Positions 50,790-63,300 of a stretch of DNA of 64,000 bases are shown here, one piece after another; within the stretch, counting starts at the first letter, position 1; every line of letters starts with the position of its first letter. A model generated the notes under the pieces. It was not told the origin of the DNA, ran no database searches, and saw only the letters and a program-made list of their open reading frames with translations. The position numbers were made by a program, and so were the translations under genes. The DNA lies in NCBI GenBank assembly GCA_026770025.1, contig JAMXDE010000004.1, forward strand, positions 1,116,001-1,180,000. The letters are read 5' to 3'. Source of the DNA: Craspedostauros australis (Eukaryota > Bacillariophyta > Bacillariophyceae > Mastogloiales > Achnanthaceae).

Positions 50790-53492
50790 TTTGATGATAC
50801 CCACCTTCTCGAGGAGCTTGGCATTGGTGGTGGTGCTGCTGCTGCTGACGATGATATTGATATTGCTTCCACGACCATTCAAGGTGAGTTAACCAATTCC
50901 ATGGACCTGATTGAACCGCATGTTCTATCCTTGCCTTATCTTGTCCGATGTGATGCATACGTGCATGACATACATGCACACACGAGCCGGACCTGCGAGC
51001 GTACACTGCATTCACAGTGTGTGCGCATTTCAGCAGCGTCCTCCGCACCTCGCGCCGACCACCTGGCATCTACCGGGTGGATATCTGACGTATATGCGAC
51101 TGCAAAAGGCTCCAGATTACAAGAGGGGAGTTGAGGGGCTTGCTCGGGTTCGTCCTGACGTTTCTCCTCCTCCTCAGAGCTACATTCCCACTCCTTGGCG
51201 AGCGCTCTGGCGCTATTACGTGTTGGGAGATAACCGTAGCACGCACATTCTTTCATCACTCCACAATGTGGATGGTGGTGGAACAGCAGCGACATCAGCA
51301 CATATGATGGTTATCAGCCCTGTGCTTCAGAGCATCCAAACATGAATGACTCACAGAGCTTGTATCTCTCTCTCTCCGTTCTGTTGTGCTCTAACCACTT
51401 TTGTTCAGCTGATTTCTCAACACAACGAATGCACATTAACCGCGATTGCATACAGACTGGGATAGACCAGTCCGATCTGCTCCACAAGTACTCTGCCGTC
51501 GAGTGGTGTCATGGGATCAATCGATTGTTGGGTAAATAGTCACCACAAGCTACCAGAATGAAAGTCTCTACTTCATGTCACGTTTGACACATACATGCGC
51601 ATGCGGTGTGCGTTTCATGATAGTCCATGTTATTCAACAGAGTGAGGTACCTCTTGATCTGTACTCGCATCTTTGATACTGCACATGGACGAATCCATGA
51701 TGCTATCCTCTTTCTCTCTCTCTAGATTTGAGTTCGTAGCCGGTTCTTGATGTCATGATCAAACCGACCACAATCATTCCACTCTCACAAAGCTATCATT
51801 TATGTGTGAAATGAATATTTTACACGAACTCCGTTGCGTCTCCGACATCTCCGACGTCTCCGTTTCACGCATGAGAACGCACTTCATGACTGCGACGAAC
51901 AATCTGGTCGAAATCTTGTATCTGGTGGATTGTGCAGCCAACAACACGGGACGTTCTCTCCTTCCTTGTGTCCCCACTGTTCTTGTTCCTTGTTCCTTGT
52001 TCCTTGTTGTTCCCTCGTGATGTCGTGATGTCGTGATGTCGTGATGTCGTTGTGTTCGGTGGGTCTCATCGTTTCTCTTCGTCCTTCTCTACATGGGATC
52101 TTGCCGCCCTTCCGCGCTCTTGGGTGCAGAAGTGTGGAGTGTGGAGACCAAATTTGTCTTCGAGAACCGAGACAGAGCAAGAGTGGAGTATCACCTCTTG
52201 TTAACGTCCATTGGTCATGAATCGGTCAGCTCACTGCATGCAACTGTGCTGAAACTTCATGTGATGCCGATCCCCACGCACAACTGGTTCGTGTGCCATG
52301 CAATTCCATGCAGGAATGGCCAAGTCCCATAACCATGCGATACTGCTTGGAATGTCACGATCACCAAGAGATAAAACTCACGTTCCGCAACATGGTGACG
52401 TGATACAATCCATTGTATCGTTTCGGCTGCGACATCTGCCCTGTTCTCTCTGTGGCGACTGTCGACTTCAATTTCGCCAATTGTGGCCACGAAACAACCG
52501 CTCGGAAGTTGGCACACGCCCGCGCAAACACAGAGAGAGAGAGGGAACCAAGGCTCTTTGAGCGCCCGAACGCCACCAAGTAACCGGCAAAGCGCATCGC
52601 AACAGGCCAATTCCGTGCAACCACAAGAAAGGAACACTTCTTTGACACTTGAAAATGTTGACACCCACAACACCAACGACATCAACCAGAACGGTTGACG
52701 CTGTCTTCCTCTTCCTGTGGGAATGGAACACGCAGACCGACGCCTGAATTCCCAAACACGCGGAGTCACAACCACGAAGGAATGATCAGCTTTAAAGATT
52801 CGCTGCGTGGTTGCAGTGTTGATGTTGCGTGTTTCAAGAGGGCATGAGAACACTGTCTGCCTTGCGGTGATGTTACCGCAACCACGATACCAACATCAAC
52901 AAACATCGCGCTGACAAACATCAAGCAACTCACCCAAAGATCTCATAATTTCGACATCGACCTCGACTGCGAAGCAACAGTTCCGTGTCACATCAAATCA
53001 GAATAGTCCGGCAATACGAAGACTTTACTCTGCGGGTGAGTATGGTGACAACGCACAGCTTGGATACGATTGCTCGCTTTGCTGTCAGGCAGTACTCCTG
53101 CTTGCGCTTCGTCTTGCAACCAAGGGCAATGGCCAACACTTTGCTGGCGGCAACGACGGTGGCGATGCTGACAATGGTGACAATGTGACAATGGCGGGTT
53201 ACGGTGGCTCCTGAATCTCGGTCGTTGCTTTGTGTCTTCGTTGAGAGTTCCACGCGCAGCAACGAAGGCCTCGATCTCTTCCAAACTAAGTACCTCAAGG
53301 CATCCACTCGTATTGCGATGAAGCCACTCACCGATCCCTTCTCATGCCATTGTCGTGCCATCCTCATCGATCCATGCCTGCCTATTGTGCACTCCTGCCA
53401 ACAATTGCCGCCCAACACAGACTCAATACATACCCATCAAGGCAACAGCAACAGCAGCAACAAGCCCATAGGCAACCAAGTGATCGTCCAAG
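50790..53492. other. Long intergenic region
   Basis: 2.7 kb, the longest gene-free stretch. The first 95 bases continue the preceding frame in coding-like style. A frame at 51036-51345 (GYLTYMRLQKAPDYKRG) is not tied to any gene. TACTCGCA at 51662, TTCCTTG repeats near 51985 and a TCGTGATG array at 52015 occur. A strong GTGAGTATGG donor at 53036 and CCCAACACAG at 53411-53420 could bound a 5' UTR intron of the next gene. Confidence 0.45.
52015..52052. repeat. TCGTGATG octamer tandem repeat
   Basis: Four copies of TCGTGATG and a degenerate fifth, directly after a short TTCCTTG tandem array (about 51985-52007). Confidence 0.85.
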
Positions 53493-56477
53493 ATGACCAC
53501 TTATCCAGATCCCGAAACGGGCGGCGTGGAAGCCGACCTCGAAGTCGAAGGACCGCAGGTCACGACCACCGGAGGCAACACCCGGGGCGAATCCTCAGAC
53601 TCCAAAAATGTGACGGTCCTCAACGATCTCTCCGCGTACAAGGGAGCTTCGCTGGAGGAGCAGGTCGCTTCGATCATCGAAGACCACGACGTCGTCATGT
53701 TCTCCAAAACTCACTGCCCCTTCTGTCGCGATGCCAAGGATCTCCTGGCGGTGCAGCTGGGCGTGCCTGTTCACGTTGTCGAGATCAATGAACACCCTGA
53801 TGGGGCATTGATCTTCGAGCATCTGCGCGAGCAGACCGAGCACAAAACGGTCCCCATGATCTACATCAAGGGCAACTTCATCGGCGGGTGCGACGATCTC
53901 AAGGGACTCCATGCCAAGGGAACATTGGAGCAGACCCTCCTCAAGGGAGTCGAACACACGCGCCCCCGCTTCGAAGGCACCGACCAGCTGGAGACGGCCC
54001 GTCTCTTGCCACCTCCGCGAAGCCGCGCATGCCACCCGCTCTTCTTCTTCCCCAACGTCGTCAACAACTACGCGGTTCGCGTCATCGGCTTCCAAACCTT
54101 CGTCCTGTCCATCCTTTCCGCGGCCTTTTGGAACAAGAAGTGGGGACGATACACTGCGGCATTCGTGCTCGCGGACTTCTGTCTTCGATTCGTCGCGGGA
54201 GCGTCCGCATCCGCCTGCGGCATGATCGCCAATGTCGCCACATCCAAGTTCAAGCCACAGTTCCGTCCCGGCCCACCCAAGCAGTTCGCCTCCTTCTGCG
54301 GCATCATGTTCTCTGGCTTCGGAACCCTTTTCTACTTCGTGGACTTTGACGGGCATGAATACCTGGGCATGGTCTTCATGATCGGCCTGGCCGGTGCCTC
54401 GTTCCTCGAATGGGCATTCGACTTCTGCCTCGGCTGCGAGTTCTTCGCCATCGGCATCTATCTTGGCCTCATCCCCGACCACGTGTACCGCATCTACACC
54501 TCCACACGTCAGGAGGTGGAGGAATCGTGGGAGTACAAATTCACTGATAGCAACGCCCCGGAACCGGTCAAGGTCAACACCGACCCCAGCTCCGCCATCG
54601 CTCTCAAGTACAAGAAGAAGAGCGACGAATGGACCAAGGATGACTTCCACCTCATCCGGAACATGCAGGTCTCCTACTTCTCCATGCCGCTTGCCATCAA
54701 CGGACTTGCCGTTGCATTCAAGATGGCCTCGTCTTGGTCCACGTCGCGCTTCTCTCCTCTCGTTTTGGGACTCGGAACGCGCAGCATCATCGTCGATGAC
54801 AGCTGGCACCACGTGATCTCGTTCTTTGGTGCCATGATCTTCCTCGCCTTCCTCGCGCTCTACGCCGCCCGCGCCGTGTTCTATTTCCACAAGGTCCAGC
54901 TCGAATGGGACAGCCCATTGGCATCACCCTCCTTCGGCATGATCACCATCACGATCATGCTCCTCGCCTTCTTGCTCTACGACGAGGTTGAATTCAACAA
55001 CAACTACCCAAGCCTCGACGAAGAGCCCGCGCAGAAGGCTGCCAGAGTCTTCTTCTGGATGGGGTCCATCCTTCACGTCATCCTGACGGTTACCAAGTTC
55101 GGCGAATGGATCGGCCGCCGCATGGAGATGGAGCACGTTCACGCTCACTGGCTGATCCTCCCAGTCGGCCTCAGCGTCGCCGCGCTCGTCGCTCCCGTCA
55201 TCCCATTCTTTGCTGCCGACAACAGCGACATCGTGGGACTCGTATTCGTCGGCACGTTCTTCCAGTCATTCGCCCAGCTAATGTGGCTGGTCCTGTTCAC
55301 GATCACATTCTTCAAGACCGTCACCACGCACAACTCCGACAACCGCGTGCGCCACGGCATCTGGGTTTGGCTGGCAGCCCCATGCGTCGTGGGACTTGCG
55401 GACTTCCCCATCTGCATCGCGGGCGCCGGCTTCAGCAACGACGAGTGCGCCATCCGATTCTCGAGCTACTACTTCGCCGGCATCTTCATCTTCTTTGGCA
55501 TCGTCGTTTCGTCGCTGCCACACCTTGCCTTCATGGGCAACGATTCATGGGGCATGCACTACTGGATCGGTTGCTTCTCGCTGGACGTGCTGGCGGCATG
55601 TGGTGCGGCGTTTTACTCGTTGACGGGATTCCGCTCCGCAGAGACCCTGTCCTTCATGTTCCTGGTCATCGCGAGCTTCGCCACGTTCGTCAACTTCCTC
55701 CACACCATGTTCGGCATGCTGAACCGCCGCACCGTCTTCACTCCGGAAGTCAAGTGGGGACCACTGTCCTTCATGAAGCTGACCCACGAAGCATTCCGGG
55801 GCAACATGGAGACGATGAGGATCTCGTTGGAGGTTCTCGATGTCAACACGGACAGCGCCGAGATGCGCGACAACCTCTCGCTGTTCGCCGTCCATCTCAA
55901 CCGCTTCTCCATCCTGCACGACGAGCACTCCAAGCACGAGGACGAAGTCATCTTCAAGATGTTCAACGACTGGTTCCCGGAGCACGCCAAGAAGTACAAC
56001 AACGACCATGATGGATACCACCGCGTCTTCGAGGAGGTGAACCAGGCCGCCAATCAGCTTCTGGACAGCTCGCTGAGCCTTGGCGTGCGCCAAGACGCCC
56101 TCGACGTCCTCAAGCGCATCCTGCCACCGTTCTTCGATGACTTCGAGGAGCATCTCCGCGGCGAGGAGGACAACCTCGTGTGCATCGGACGCAAGCACAT
56201 TCCGCTGGAGCTGCAGAAGCAGATGTCGCGCAAGGTCTTCGAGATCACAGAGGCCGAACGGTGGAACATCATCATCCCGTTCGTGCTGCAGAACCTGACC
56301 CGCCACCCACAGCGCGTCCGGTACCTCAAGGTGTTGATGTGGGCCCTGCCCGAGCGCGCCCAGCAGATCGGAATGATCGTCTACCGCAACGTCGACGCCG
56401 TCATGTGGGAACGCCTTCGCGTCCAGGTCCCAGAGATGATCCCTCGCGGAGCGCACAACTGGATGCGTTACTATTAG
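53493..56477 (+). CDS. Glutaredoxin / DUF4395 / SLAC1-TDT transporter / hemerythrin fusion protein
   Basis: 994 aa in one exon, start MTTYPDPETG. Four units can be read. (1) A soluble glutaredoxin, about residues 45-150, with the dithiol active site C75-PFC and the glutathione-site text TVPMIYIKGNFIGGCDDL. (2) A membrane segment, about 185-330, starting VNNYAVRVIGFQTFVLSI and ending FDFCLGCEFFAIGIYLGLIP; the CLGC pair is typical of DUF4395. (3) About ten membrane helices, about 385-710, starting VSYFSMPLAINGLA, matching the SLAC1/TehA (TDT) family of anion channels and dicarboxylate or sulfite exporters. (4) A C-terminal hemerythrin-like bundle, about 765-900, with HDEHSKHEDEVIF, then HDGYHRVFEE and FEEHLRGEEDNL (two H-x3-E motifs). 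The tail, from LTRHPQRVRYLKVLMWALPE to IPRGAHNWMRYY, is of unknown role. A redox- or O2-regulated anion transporter is the natural inference. No stop or frameshift separates the parts. Confidence 0.88.
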   Translation: MTTYPDPETGGVEADLEVEGPQVTTTGGNTRGESSDSKNVTVLNDLSAYKGASLEEQVASIIEDHDVVMFSKTHCPFCRDAKDLLAVQLGVPVHVVEINEHPDGALIFEHLREQTEHKTVPMIYIKGNFIGGCDDLKGLHAKGTLEQTLLKGVEHTRPRFEGTDQLETARLLPPPRSRACHPLFFFPNVVNNYAVRVIGFQTFVLSILSAAFWNKKWGRYTAAFVLADFCLRFVAGASASACGMIANVATSKFKPQFRPGPPKQFASFCGIMFSGFGTLFYFVDFDGHEYLGMVFMIGLAGASFLEWAFDFCLGCEFFAIGIYLGLIPDHVYRIYTSTRQEVEESWEYKFTDSNAPEPVKVNTDPSSAIALKYKKKSDEWTKDDFHLIRNMQVSYFSMPLAINGLAVAFKMASSWSTSRFSPLVLGLGTRSIIVDDSWHHVISFFGAMIFLAFLALYAARAVFYFHKVQLEWDSPLASPSFGMITITIMLLAFLLYDEVEFNNNYPSLDEEPAQKAARVFFWMGSILHVILTVTKFGEWIGRRMEMEHVHAHWLILPVGLSVAALVAPVIPFFAADNSDIVGLVFVGTFFQSFAQLMWLVLFTITFFKTVTTHNSDNRVRHGIWVWLAAPCVVGLADFPICIAGAGFSNDECAIRFSSYYFAGIFIFFGIVVSSLPHLAFMGNDSWGMHYWIGCFSLDVLAACGAAFYSLTGFRSAETLSFMFLVIASFATFVNFLHTMFGMLNRRTVFTPEVKWGPLSFMKLTHEAFRGNMETMRISLEVLDVNTDSAEMRDNLSLFAVHLNRFSILHDEHSKHEDEVIFKMFNDWFPEHAKKYNNDHDGYHRVFEEVNQAANQLLDSSLSLGVRQDALDVLKRILPPFFDDFEEHLRGEEDNLVCIGRKHIPLELQKQMSRKVFEITEAERWNIIIPFVLQNLTRHPQRVRYLKVLMWALPERAQQIGMIVYRNVDAVMWERLRVQVPEMIPRGAHNWMRYY

Positions 56478-57327
56478 AGGTCGTCAGCGTACCACACAGT
56501 CCCCTAGTATCCGTCCAACATTTCAGCGAGGACTGCCGCGCTCACGCGCAGGTATCCCCAGCCGCCAAGGCGATCCTCGGCAACCCAAATTGAGAAAGAT
56601 GACGAGCCCCGGACTCCATGGGAGATGAGAGAAGTCAGGGTGTCATCTTCATGCATGTGATTTTCCATACTGTGAGCATCACGCTCTTCACAAATATATT
56701 TCCATACTATGCTTGCGAGCACAAGTACAAACTAATCCAAGTTCAATAAGTCACCATGATCCGTACACCAAAGGACAATGCTCCTGCCAGCCAGCATGAT
56801 AGTTCCGATAGCACCACGTGTCCACGAGCAGGACAAATGGACTCGTTGTGCGTTGGCGAAGTCTCCAGTTTTTCTGTTTCTTGTCTCTAGCTTAGAATGC
56901 GTAGTGCAATGGAGGCGGACAGACCTCTCGCTGAACGTCGCGCCAAAAATCAAACACACGTTGACAATAACAAGACGACACAAAACTTGCTTCCACACTG
57001 ACCACGAACCCAACGAATGCTCCCACATACTCCTTCGTCATCCCGTACTCTGCTGGTACCAGCCAATCGAACACCAGAGGGGTGTTGTACTGTGTCGTGT
57101 TGTGGCAGTCGGAGGAGCTGGTGGGAGGCAAGGAACGCGGGATGTTTCGGTTGGAAGTGGTGAAGGATCATTGAGGACAGGCAGACACATCAGCAAAAGG
57201 GACAACAACGGCAACGACAACGACAACAATAAGAACAACTGAGCAAGAAGACCAGCGTGTTGGGGAGAGACGATACCAACCACGCGAATCCCAAGGCGAG
57301 GAAGGCAGCGCAGCCACTGCGTCGGAA
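56478..57327. other. Intergenic region upstream of the FANCM-like gene
   Basis: 850 bp between co-directional genes. The helicase frame is closed by a stop at 57172 and open from 57175; the first in-frame ATG is at 57328. The last 150 bases are CA/CAA-rich. No separate gene seen. Confidence 0.5.
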
Positions 57328-60300
57328 ATGAAGAGACGCGCGGCGGCGACGGGATCAAGCGCAGCAGCGGCACGAAGCACCAGATCCCAGCAGTTCGAGT
57401 GCCAGACGAAGAGGCCCAGACAGGATGGTGCAAGCCATTCGGTTGCGTCTTCCCAATCGTCCGCATCATGCTCCCAGAAGCCGTCGTTGATTGCGTGGAG
57501 CTGCCACGAATGCACGTTTCGACACAGCGTCCCAGGCAACCGATGCGTCATGTGCAATGCCCTGCGCACAGCATCGCGTCAGGAGATGCACGACTTTGTG
57601 CTCGGGAAGCCCGTGCGTTCGCGGCATGAAGGCAACGTCGTCAATCTCCTGGAGGATGATGCGGACGGCAATGGCACGAAGGGCAATGCGCCGAGCACAA
57701 ACGCAGGGCCAGCGCAACAACAGCAGCAGCAGCCTAGATCAAAGCCAGCAAGAACCAATCCATACTTGAAGCCGACCTCGTCTTCGAAACTTCGCACAAA
57801 TACAAGCACAAATACGGGGGCAAGTAAGGGCGCAAATACGGGCGCACACTCCAAAACTTCACCAGACAAAAGCAGCACCACAAGATCACTCCATGATGCG
57901 ATCAACCTCACGATGGCAAGAGAGGCATTGGGAATGGCTGCTGCTTGCGATTCACAAGCCAATCCATCAGCAGTTCAAACAAACACTGGCCAAACATCAG
58001 GGATCGCAGCAGGAGCAGCAGCGACAGCAACAAACACAGCGGAATCTGCCTCCGACCAACACAATCACGACGCTAGCGCAAGCACAAGTGTGCACGCGCC
58101 AGATCAACCGTTGCGGCGTGTACGGACAATGGGGTCGTACCGTCCGAGCTGGGTATCGGCCTCTGCTGCTTTGCCAGCCAAGAGGCCGCCATCACAAAGC
58201 AGAACGCCATTCGCTCGCAATCCATACGCCAGCAAAGCAAAGAAACCACCACCAAGCAGCAGCGACAAGAAACCTGCGGCAACGAAACGAGTCGCACCAC
58301 CGTTGCCATCGCAATCGTTAAACATGGCAATGTTCGCAGCTGGAAAGTCACCCGATCGGCCTCGGGGATCAGCCGTAACGGCCACAACACCTACACCAGT
58401 CGCAACAGCTGCACCGACCAATCCATTCCAACGCTTCCAATCATCCTCCGTCCATCGACAATCATCTGCAACGGCACCCGCGACCGCCCATCCATCCAAA
58501 ACTGTCGATTCAAAAACACCAAAAGCTCTATCAACTACCACCAACGACAACAACAGTATAGCCAAGAATGGCAAGCCTGCAGCCAAGCCAAAACCAAGGC
58601 CCAAGAGGGTGCCTGATTCACCGACCAAACGACATCGCGTGGCCATGCTCAATGTGATATCCAAGTTGCCAACAGAACAAGGCGCAATTCCGTACGATCC
58701 AGCAACCATCAATACGTGGGTATACCCAAAGCACGACGACTTCCCAGTCCGAGACTACCAGCTGGAACTGGCCGAAACCGCGTTGTGGTCCAACACGCTC
58801 GTCAGCCTTCCCACCGGACTGGGCAAAACGCTCATCGCCGCCGTCGTGCTATACAACTTCCACCGTTGGTTCCCAACAGGAACCGTCGTATTCCTCGCTC
58901 CCACTGTGCCCCTCGTCGCACAACAGGCACAGGCCTGCTCCAAGATTCTAGGTCTGTCCCTGAATGACACCGCCGTCGTCACTGGCAAGTCGTCGCCTGC
59001 CGAACGCTCTCGGTGGTACCAAACCAAGCGCATACTCTACGGCACGCCGCAAACGCTGGCGAATGATCTGGCGTCAGGCATTTGCAGTCCCAAGCGCATC
59101 GTCTGCCTCGTGCTTGACGAAGTGCACAAGGCGCGCGGTGACTACGCCTACATGAAAGTCGTCCACTCCTTACGCGATGGCGAATCCAACTTCCGCCTCG
59201 TTGGGTTGAGCGCCACGCCGGGCACGTCCATCAAGGCCATCCAGGAAATCATCGATCGCCTGCACGTCGCCCAGCTCGCTGCCCGGACCGAAGACGATCC
59301 CTCCGTCGAAAAGTACGTCCACCAACGTCACATCGAGGTCGTCATCGTCGAGCCCAATGCGCTGCAATCAGAAATCGATCGCATCATCAACATGGACCTG
59401 ATCGGTCCAATTCTGGCCAATCTGCGGCGCTTTGGCGCCCTCCCCAAATCCATGGATATCGTCGCCTTGAGCCCCAACGCGCTGTTCCGATTCATGGAGC
59501 AGTACAAGAAACGACCAAGCTCCAACAATGGCATGATCCACAACTTCCTCACCCTGCAGAAGCTGGTGTCGTTGCGAGGATCCGCGCGTCAATCGATCGG
59601 GCTGGTGCGGCAGAAGATGATGGAGTACAACCAGCTGGCGCACTCCAAGGGCAAGGCTTCATCCAAGCTGGGTTCGCTCAAGAAGATCATCCTATCCGAT
59701 GAATGGAAGCAGCTGTGGGACAAGATCCTGAGCGCCTCCGCCGCAGCAACGTCGACGGAAGCCAGCACCAGCACCAACGGAAGGTTCCAATCTCCCGTCA
59801 AAGCCAGGATCCTGCAATCCCCCAAGCTGAAAAAGCTCGTCGATTTGCTGCGGGAGCACTTTGCACGTTCTCGTGCAGTCGGCAAAGAAGCATCAACACG
59901 GGCCATCGTCTTTTCACATTCAAGAGACTCCGTGGGTGAAATCACCAAGGTGTTGCGCAACCTGGACGATGTCAACCTCCGACCGCGTCACTTCGTGGGT
60001 CAATCGGAAGCAGGAACTGCAGCATCATCATCGTCATCGACAACCAATGACACTTCGGCTGTCGGTGGGCCATCAACTGCGAAGTTGCAGACGTATCGAC
60101 CATCCTACGCCACGGGTATGGTGAAGGCAAAGCCGCCACCACGATCAGCTCAAGGAGCCGCAATGGGCCAGCTCACGATATCCGGCACCCCCTTGCGAGG
60201 AATGAAGCAGGCGGAACAGCAGCAGGCGTTGGCAGAATTTCGACGAGGTACTTTCAACGTCCTCGTATGCACTTGCATAGGCGAGGAGGGGTTGGATATT

Positions 60301-63300
60301 GGCGATGTCGATCTCACAATCAACTACGACATCCTGAGGTCACCCATCCGATCAATCCAACGCAACGGGCGGACAGGGCGCAAACGAGATGGGCGTGTGA
60401 TTTCGCTGATTGCGAAAGGTTTGGAGGAGACAACGTACCACAAGCAGATCAACGACCAGAAGAGACTGAGCCGGGCCTTGCAACAGCCTGCTAAATTCAA
60501 GATGGTGATTCCGAAAGCCAACGTACTGCCCCTTAATCCGCTGCCAAAGCGCATCGATTTGCAAGTCAGCATTCCCGAGTCGTACCCGCTCTCGCAGGTC
60601 GCCGGTATTGGAAAGACTTCCAGCAGGGGCAAAAGTGGTGGCGGTGGTGGTGTTGGGGATGGGAACGCAGGAAGTCGACGGCATCGACGGCGCCCCTGGA
60701 AGTTGGATGAAGACACGCAGCTCCGGCGTCGATTCTTGCTGGGAATCACCCAGCGCCAAGAGGAAGACAATCCGTTGCCAGACCCTGCCTCGATGTTCCC
60801 GGATCCATTGCGCAGGCATTTCCTGCGAATAAGCACTGCCATGGGGAATGCCGACAGCAAGACAGATTGCAATCTGGACAATCGTGGTGCAGCGAAGATG
60901 CCAACGAGAGGATCGTCCATGATCGCGTTGCAGGCTGTGATTGCGTGCAACTTCGTGGACGCGGGGTTGGGAGATCAAGCAGCCGCCTCGACGAAGAGCA
61001 GGAGGTCGCACGGAAGAGTTTCTGGTCGTCCGCGGATTTCACACAGAGGAGCGGAAGAATGGCTCTCCACGTTTCCTTGTCATGACATCGAGAGCGCAGA
61101 CAAGCTGAATGAAGCCAACAAACTTGCTGCTTTCTCAGCGTCAACCACGCAAACTGAACAAGACTTGACACCAGCAGATGCGACGTCAAAGCTCACGGCA
61201 GCTACGAAAGTACGGATGATCAACCAACCACCGTCAAATGCACGACCTGAACAAGCTCATCGTACGAGTCACCAAACAGACCACGAAGCAAACAAAAGCC
61301 AGCATCGGCAGCAGCACCGACAACATAATCAGACCGCTTCAGCATCGGACAGTGCAAGAGACGGACCTGTCCTTAACGCTCATGTCAACGATTCTTCTAC
61401 AACAACTACCGCACACGAAATTGGACAACACCAGACGCAAAAGGAATCTGTTACGAGTGCACCCATCCAGGCGAAGGAAGTAAGGCAAGTGCAAGTGCAA
61501 GTGCAGGAAACGGCGCAGAACACAACTCGCGCACAGGGTCAGTCAAGCGACAAGCCTGCGGAAGACAAACGACCGGATCCACCGGACGAAGGCCTTTCAC
61601 AGTCCGGATATGCTGAATTCGATTATGCGGACGAAATATCAGACCCTGTGATCCCAGTAGTCAACCACGACACTGGGCTCCAGAGTCGTCGTGAAAACAG
61701 TGCGGGGGCAGGTCCTGGTCATGATAATGGTGTTCGTGATGGTACGCATAAGTGTCCCGGTATTGGCGATGGCGGTGGCGACGGTGCTGGTGTTGAACAG
61801 CAGCACGGAGTCGTTCCAACATCGATAGAGCAACCGCGCACAGAACAAGTTCCAGCATTAGAGCCTGAAGGTCGTTTGAGTATTCTGCGCAGCGAGGACA
61901 TCCCAAACACCAGCGAAGCATCACCCCTAAATCAAGCAGAATCGAATGAAGACGCTGAAGTCCCATCGAATCAACATGATGTGGATGAGATGAACATTGA
62001 TGAAGGAATGATGGGGATCTACTTTGATGCCCCCGTCGCCTCCTCGTCCAGCAGCAGCAGCGACGGCGAAGATGAAGACAGCTACAACGACGAAAATGGC
62101 TTCATCAACCACAATGCCAGCTTTGGCATCGATGGAGAAGGCGCGATTAATGGTGGAAAGGATGGAGGGCCACCCCAAAATATTCAACTTCCAATCGAAG
62201 AATCGCCTTCCCAAACCGATGGCATTGTGTTGTCGATTGCCGCCAACCAACCCACTGAAATGTCGCCACTGTCACCAGCCCCACCACCACCAACAACAGC
62301 AATAGTAGCAACAACGGCGCAATCGGATGCTGGTGGAATCGATGATTCGAATGGCACCATGATAGAGCAAGGCGCCGACAAAGCTCAGCATGAAAAGGAA
62401 GAGAAGAAGGTGAGCAACCAGGTCCCGCCTACGATGCAAAACGACACCGTCTACGAGGACGCCAACGATCTAAGCCAACCCGATTTCCCTTTGATCGAGC
62501 TGCGGGAAAAGTTGGCGAAGCACAAACCAACACCGAAACAGCTGCAACAGAAGAGACAGAAACAGCGTGATGAAGAAAAAGGCCAGTCTGCGAGTGCACG
62601 AACGAACCTGCGTCTGCTGCGTTCATCGCCCGTGCAATCGGAAGACGAAGAAACTCTGATGTCGTTGGTTTCACCCAAGCGAGCCAAGGCAGACTACGAC
62701 CCACCAATCATCTCCTTGCTATCCCATGGCCCAAACAAAAAGGATATCAAGAGGAAGGACCCGCCTGACTCATTCGAAGATTCACCAACGACGGTGGTGC
62801 ATAACCCAACGACGACGGCGCTAGCAGAAGAGCGTAGCATCGCAAGGGATGACAACGCCGAGAACGGTGGTATTGATGATTGTGGCGACATTGACGGCAA
62901 CAACTGCGCGTCCATCTCTCACCCAAATGCTGCCGCCAGCATCGGTAGCGGCAACATTAACAACAACAACAGCAGCAACAACAGCAAGAGTCCTCCAGAG
63001 TCGCCTTCGCCATTTACAACCCAGGCAGATCCTGGCAAACCACCGCTGGTGCCCAACGGAATAGTCGGCAAGCCAAAGTCGACAGTCGGTCTTCAGGCAA
63101 ACGAGAATCTTGGAAGTCCAAGCCAGCATCAAAGCCAACACCAAAGTCTATCCCCGGCACCATTCAACCCATCGCCATCACAAGATTCGGGCATTGTCGT
63201 TGTCAGGAGACCTGCCAAGCGACGCATGGTCATCGATGAAACACCAGACAAGACAAACGACTGCCAATCCAGCATGTCCATATTCGCAACCCCCACGAAG

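Noticed and set aside
51036-51345. Open frame with GYLTYMRLQKAPDYKRG considered as an exon
   Set aside because: It could not be joined in frame to a neighbouring exon and no family was recognised.
52257-52853. 198-codon minus-strand frame in the long intergenic region
   Set aside because: Cys/Ser/Val-rich composition without domain, signal or coding-like codon choice; likely chance.
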